DNA of 64,000 nucleotides, from contig VWZX01006599.1 in assembly GCA_013399015.1 (NCBI GenBank), positions 193,358-257,357 on the forward strand. Reading direction: 5' to 3'. Under the pieces are notes generated by a model. It made no database searches, was not told where the DNA came from, and worked only from the letters and a program-made list of their open reading frames with translations. Positions 61,740 to 64,000 of the stretch are shown here, in pieces. Both the position numbers and the translations under genes were made by a program. Source of the stretch: Galbula dea. Its lineage: Eukaryota > Chordata > Aves > Piciformes > Galbulidae. The stretch's first letter is position 1. Every line of letters starts with the position of its first letter.

Positions 61740-62033
61740 ATACCTGTGTCTGAGGCTGGTGCTACAGGCAGGGCTTTGGGTTCTTTGATAATGTCTGGTT
61801 TTACAAGTAACCAAGCCAGATGCTAGGAGGTGGGAAAACCTTATCTTCCAGGGGAAAAAAGGTGCTAGGACAAGAACTAACAGGGTTCATCCATAGAACT
61901 TTAGACTAGTTTTGAAGGGGGATGGGGTTGTTGCCAGGTCTGCACCAGTGGGGCAGTGTTCTAGTGTTATTACTAATACAAACTGGAAGGCCTCCCAGCC
62001 CCCTAAGGTAGAATTGGCATGCTCAGCTCGATC

Positions 62034-62767
62034 CCTGAAATGCCTGTGATCAAAGCATGCAGTATGGGGAATAAAGAGGAGGAGTAAGAAATCCATATGC
62101 AGTCAAGAGGTTATGATCTGGTGGCAATTAGAGAGACATGATGGGACAGCTTTCATGACTGGAATGTGGTCATGGATGGATACGTCCTTTTTAGGAAACA
62201 CAGGTCTACAAGGCATGATGGGGTAGTGGCTCTTTATGTGAATGTATCGAGTTCTGTCCAGGGGTGAATGAGGGGCGAGATAAGAGTTTATGGGTGCGAA
62301 TTAAGGGGTAGACTATCATGAATGATATTGTTGTAGGTGTTTATTACAGGCCACCTGATCAGGATGAGGAAGCTGATGAGGCTTTCTCCAGGCAGCTGAC
62401 AGTGGCCTTGCAATCACAGGCGCTGGTTCTTATGGGGGATTTTAACTACCCAGCTATTTGCTGGAAGGCCTCCTCAGCCAGCCATTCACAGTCCAGGAGG
62501 TTTCTTCAGTGCATTGATGATAACTTCTTGATGCAAATGGTGGATGAACCCCTGAGGAGGGGAGCGCTGCTGGACCTGATACTCACTAACAAGAAGGATC
62601 TGGTTGAAAAGGTAGAGGTTGAGGGCAACCTTGGCTGCAGCAGCTGTGAGATTGTAGGATTCAGAATCTTGTGTGGTAGGAACAGAATACCTAGTAGGAT
62701 CACAACCCTAGACTTCAGTAGAGCCAACCTTGATCTTTTCAAGAAATTGCTAGGATTCCCTGGTTGA
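62034..62767 (+). pseudogene. CR1 ORF2 endonuclease domain, broken
   Basis: The first half (62,034-62,310) has stops. A 149-codon frame at 62,318-62,767 then gives VVGVYYRPPDQDEEADEAFS, LVLMGDFNYPAICWK, RRFLQCIDDNFLMQMVDEPL and RRGALLDLILTNKKDLVEKV. The Tyr-Tyr-Arg-Pro-Pro, Gly-Asp-Phe-Asn and Asp-Leu-Ile-Leu-Thr-Asn motifs are typical of the apurinic-type endonuclease that nicks target DNA. The final Ser-Asp-His motif is not seen, since the text reads Cys-Ser-Ser-Cys-Glu. The frame ends at a deletion junction. Confidence 0.92.
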
Positions 62768-62799
62768 GGGGGATTCGGTTAGGGAGTAGTTAAGCTGTT

Positions 62800-63344
62800 T
62801 GGACACCCATAAATCCATGGGACCTGATGGGATGCACCCACGGGTGTTGGGGGAGCTGGCAGAAGTCATTGCCAGGCCACTCTCCATCATTTTTAATAAG
62901 TCCTGGGGAACAGGAGAAGTGCCTGGGGATTGGAGGAAGGCAAATGTCACTCCAGTATTCTAAAAGGGCAAGAAGGATCAACCGGGTAACTCTAGACCAG
63001 TCAGCCTCATCTCCATCCCAGGAAAGGTGATGGAACACTTTATACTTGACTCTGTCTCTAGGCATACCAAGGATAAGGGGGTCATTGGGAGCAGTCAGCA
63101 TGGGTTTGCCAAGAGGAAGTCATATTTGACCAATCTGTTAGCCTCTTCTGAGGACATAACCAGGTGGATAGATGAGGGTAGGGCAGTGGATGTGGTTTAT
63201 CTTGATTTCAGTAAAGCGTTTGACACTGTCTCCCACAGGATCCTTGCAAATCAACTGCCCAAGTGTGGTATGGCTGATTGGGTAGTGAGGTGGATTGTGA
63301 ACTGGTTGAAGGATGGAAGTCAGAGAGTTGTGGTGTCTAGTTGA
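62800..63344 (+). pseudogene. CR1 ORF2 reverse-transcriptase fingers and partial palm
   Basis: Frames read MGPDGMHPRVLGELAEVIA, GDWRKANVTPVF, SRPVSLISIPGKVMEHFI and SSQHGFAKRKSYLTNLLA, then VDVVYLDFSKAFDTVSHRIL and VVRWIVNWLKDGSQRVVV. These are reverse-transcriptase blocks 1 to 4, with the first catalytic Asp of the palm in YLDFSKAFD. The frame shifts once near 62,960-63,027. The later palm block carrying the second catalytic pair is missing beyond 63,342. Confidence 0.92.
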
Positions 63345-63359
63345 TCAGAGAGAAATAGA

Positions 63360-64000
63360 ATGGAATTTAACAAGGGCAAGTGTTGAATCTTGCACCTGAG
63401 AAAGACCAAGCCCATCTATCTTTATAGGTTGAGGACTGAGCTGTTGGAGAGCAGTGGAAGGAAATGGGATCTGGGGGTCCTGGTAGGTGGAAGGATGACC
63501 ATGAGCCAGCAGTGTGCTCTTGTGGCCAGGAGGGCTAATGGGATTCTGGGTTGTACTAGAAGGGGTGTGGTTAACAGGTCAAGAGAGGTTCTTCACCCCC
63601 TTTACTCTACCCTGGTGAGGTCACATCTGGAATCTTGTGTCCATTTCTGGGTCTGTCAGTTTAATAAGGATAGGGAACTTCTGGAAAGAGTCCAGCACAG
63701 AGCCACCAAGATGATGAAGGGTGTGGAACATCTTCCTTTTGAGAAAAAGCTGAGGGAGCCAGTGGGTCTCTTTCGCTTGGAGAAGAGGAGACTAAGGAGT
63801 GATCTCATCTATGTGTAGAAATATGTGAAAGGTGAGTTTTGGGAGGATGGGGTCAGGCACTTCTCAGTGAAGCCCAATGATAGGATGAGGGGCATTGATT
63901 GTAAGCTGAAGCATAGGAGGTTCCATGTGAATACAATAATTTTTTTTTTCCCAGTTCAGGTTGACAGAGCACTGGCACAGACTGCCCAGAGAGGTTGTGG
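63360..64000 (+). pseudogene. CR1 ORF2 C-terminal region, incomplete at window edge
   Basis: Starts again with MEFNKGKC, then a stop. A 142-codon frame at 63,390-63,818 follows: LESSGRKWDLGVLVGGRMTM, QQCALVARRANGILGCTRRG, LVRSHLESCVHFWVCQFNKD and RRLRSDLIYV. A stop near 63,817 and an expansion of T's around 63,940 follow. The window ends before the CR1 tail, so the true 3' end lies beyond. Confidence 0.92.

Larger units (their letters stand above)
60279..62334. repeat. Large direct repeat, copy 2 (2,056 bp)
   Basis: Near-identical to 58,222-60,277. The copy starts inside the reverse-strand CR1 (60,279-60,617 repeats 58,222-58,560) and ends exactly where copy 1 reaches the N. It then continues into sequence that copy 1 lacks. 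Confidence 0.97.
60669..64000 (+). mobile_element. Long forward CR1 LINE, degraded, continues past the window
   Basis: One element runs in order through 5' UTR (from about 60,669), ORF1 remains, endonuclease, reverse-transcriptase fingers, part of the palm, then the C-terminal block. The window ends inside the 3' ORF/UTR region at PERLW. It has lost sequence between the endonuclease and the fingers (junction near 62,762-62,800). It has also lost the palm segment with the catalytic Phe-Ala-Asp-Asp (junction near 63,342-63,360). With stops and frame changes as well, it cannot encode active enzyme. Only the extent, not the activity, is unusual. Confidence 0.93.

Noticed and set aside
1..64000. 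CRISPR arrays, bacterial operons or plasmid features
   Set aside because: The LINE and LTR content shows a vertebrate nuclear genome. No spaced direct-repeat array exists.

Overview
This window looks like AT-rich, non-coding nuclear DNA from a bird. The evidence is the repeat content. At least fourteen pieces of CR1 (Chicken Repeat 1) LINEs are present, many ending in the diagnostic 8-bp tail ATTCTGTG or ATTCTATG. There are also avian-type endogenous retrovirus LTRs, and two copies of an RTE-clade LINE that resembles AviRTE, an element known from only some bird lineages. I cannot name the species. I found no host protein-coding gene that I can defend and no intact RNA gene. A few exon-like reading frames are listed under findings only.

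Layout. 1-2.2 kb: two CR1 pieces and a reverse-strand LTR. 5.2 kb: an old CR1 tail. 7.05-7.57 kb: a 5'-truncated RTE insertion with a perfect 14-bp target-site duplication. 9.1-10.3 kb: a CR1 reverse-transcriptase segment with frame damage. 10.65-11.38 kb: a reverse-strand betaretrovirus-like relic (LTR, lysine-type primer site, leader, broken start of gag). 14.5-21.2 kb: several CR1 pieces. 23.96-24.10 kb: a tRNA-Glu-like head joined to a CR1 tail, possibly a CR1-driven SINE. 30.5-32.6 kb: a scrambled CR1 around an assembly gap, then a CR1 with a solo LTR nested inside it. 36.0-37.0 kb: a CR1 that keeps its endonuclease start and its tail but has lost the reverse transcriptase. 38.4 kb: a second RTE copy, opposite strand. 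45.7, 51.1 and 52.4 kb: two more CR1 pieces and a third LTR of the same family. 57.85-64.0 kb: one reverse-strand CR1, then a long forward-strand CR1 carrying remains of ORF1 and ORF2 that runs off the window.

A 2,056-bp block (58,222-60,277) is repeated almost perfectly at 60,279-62,334 with a single N between. This looks like two overlapping contig ends that were never merged, rather than biology, so CR1 content and ORF counts there are inflated.

The elements do not form a working pathway. Every LINE and retroviral reading frame seen is truncated, frameshifted or deleted. The likely relationships are historical: CR1 enzymes probably moved the tRNA-CR1 chimera, and the LTRs inserted into or beside older CR1 copies. 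Long stretches between repeats hold only AT-rich sequence, short homopolymers and T/G-rich tracts.
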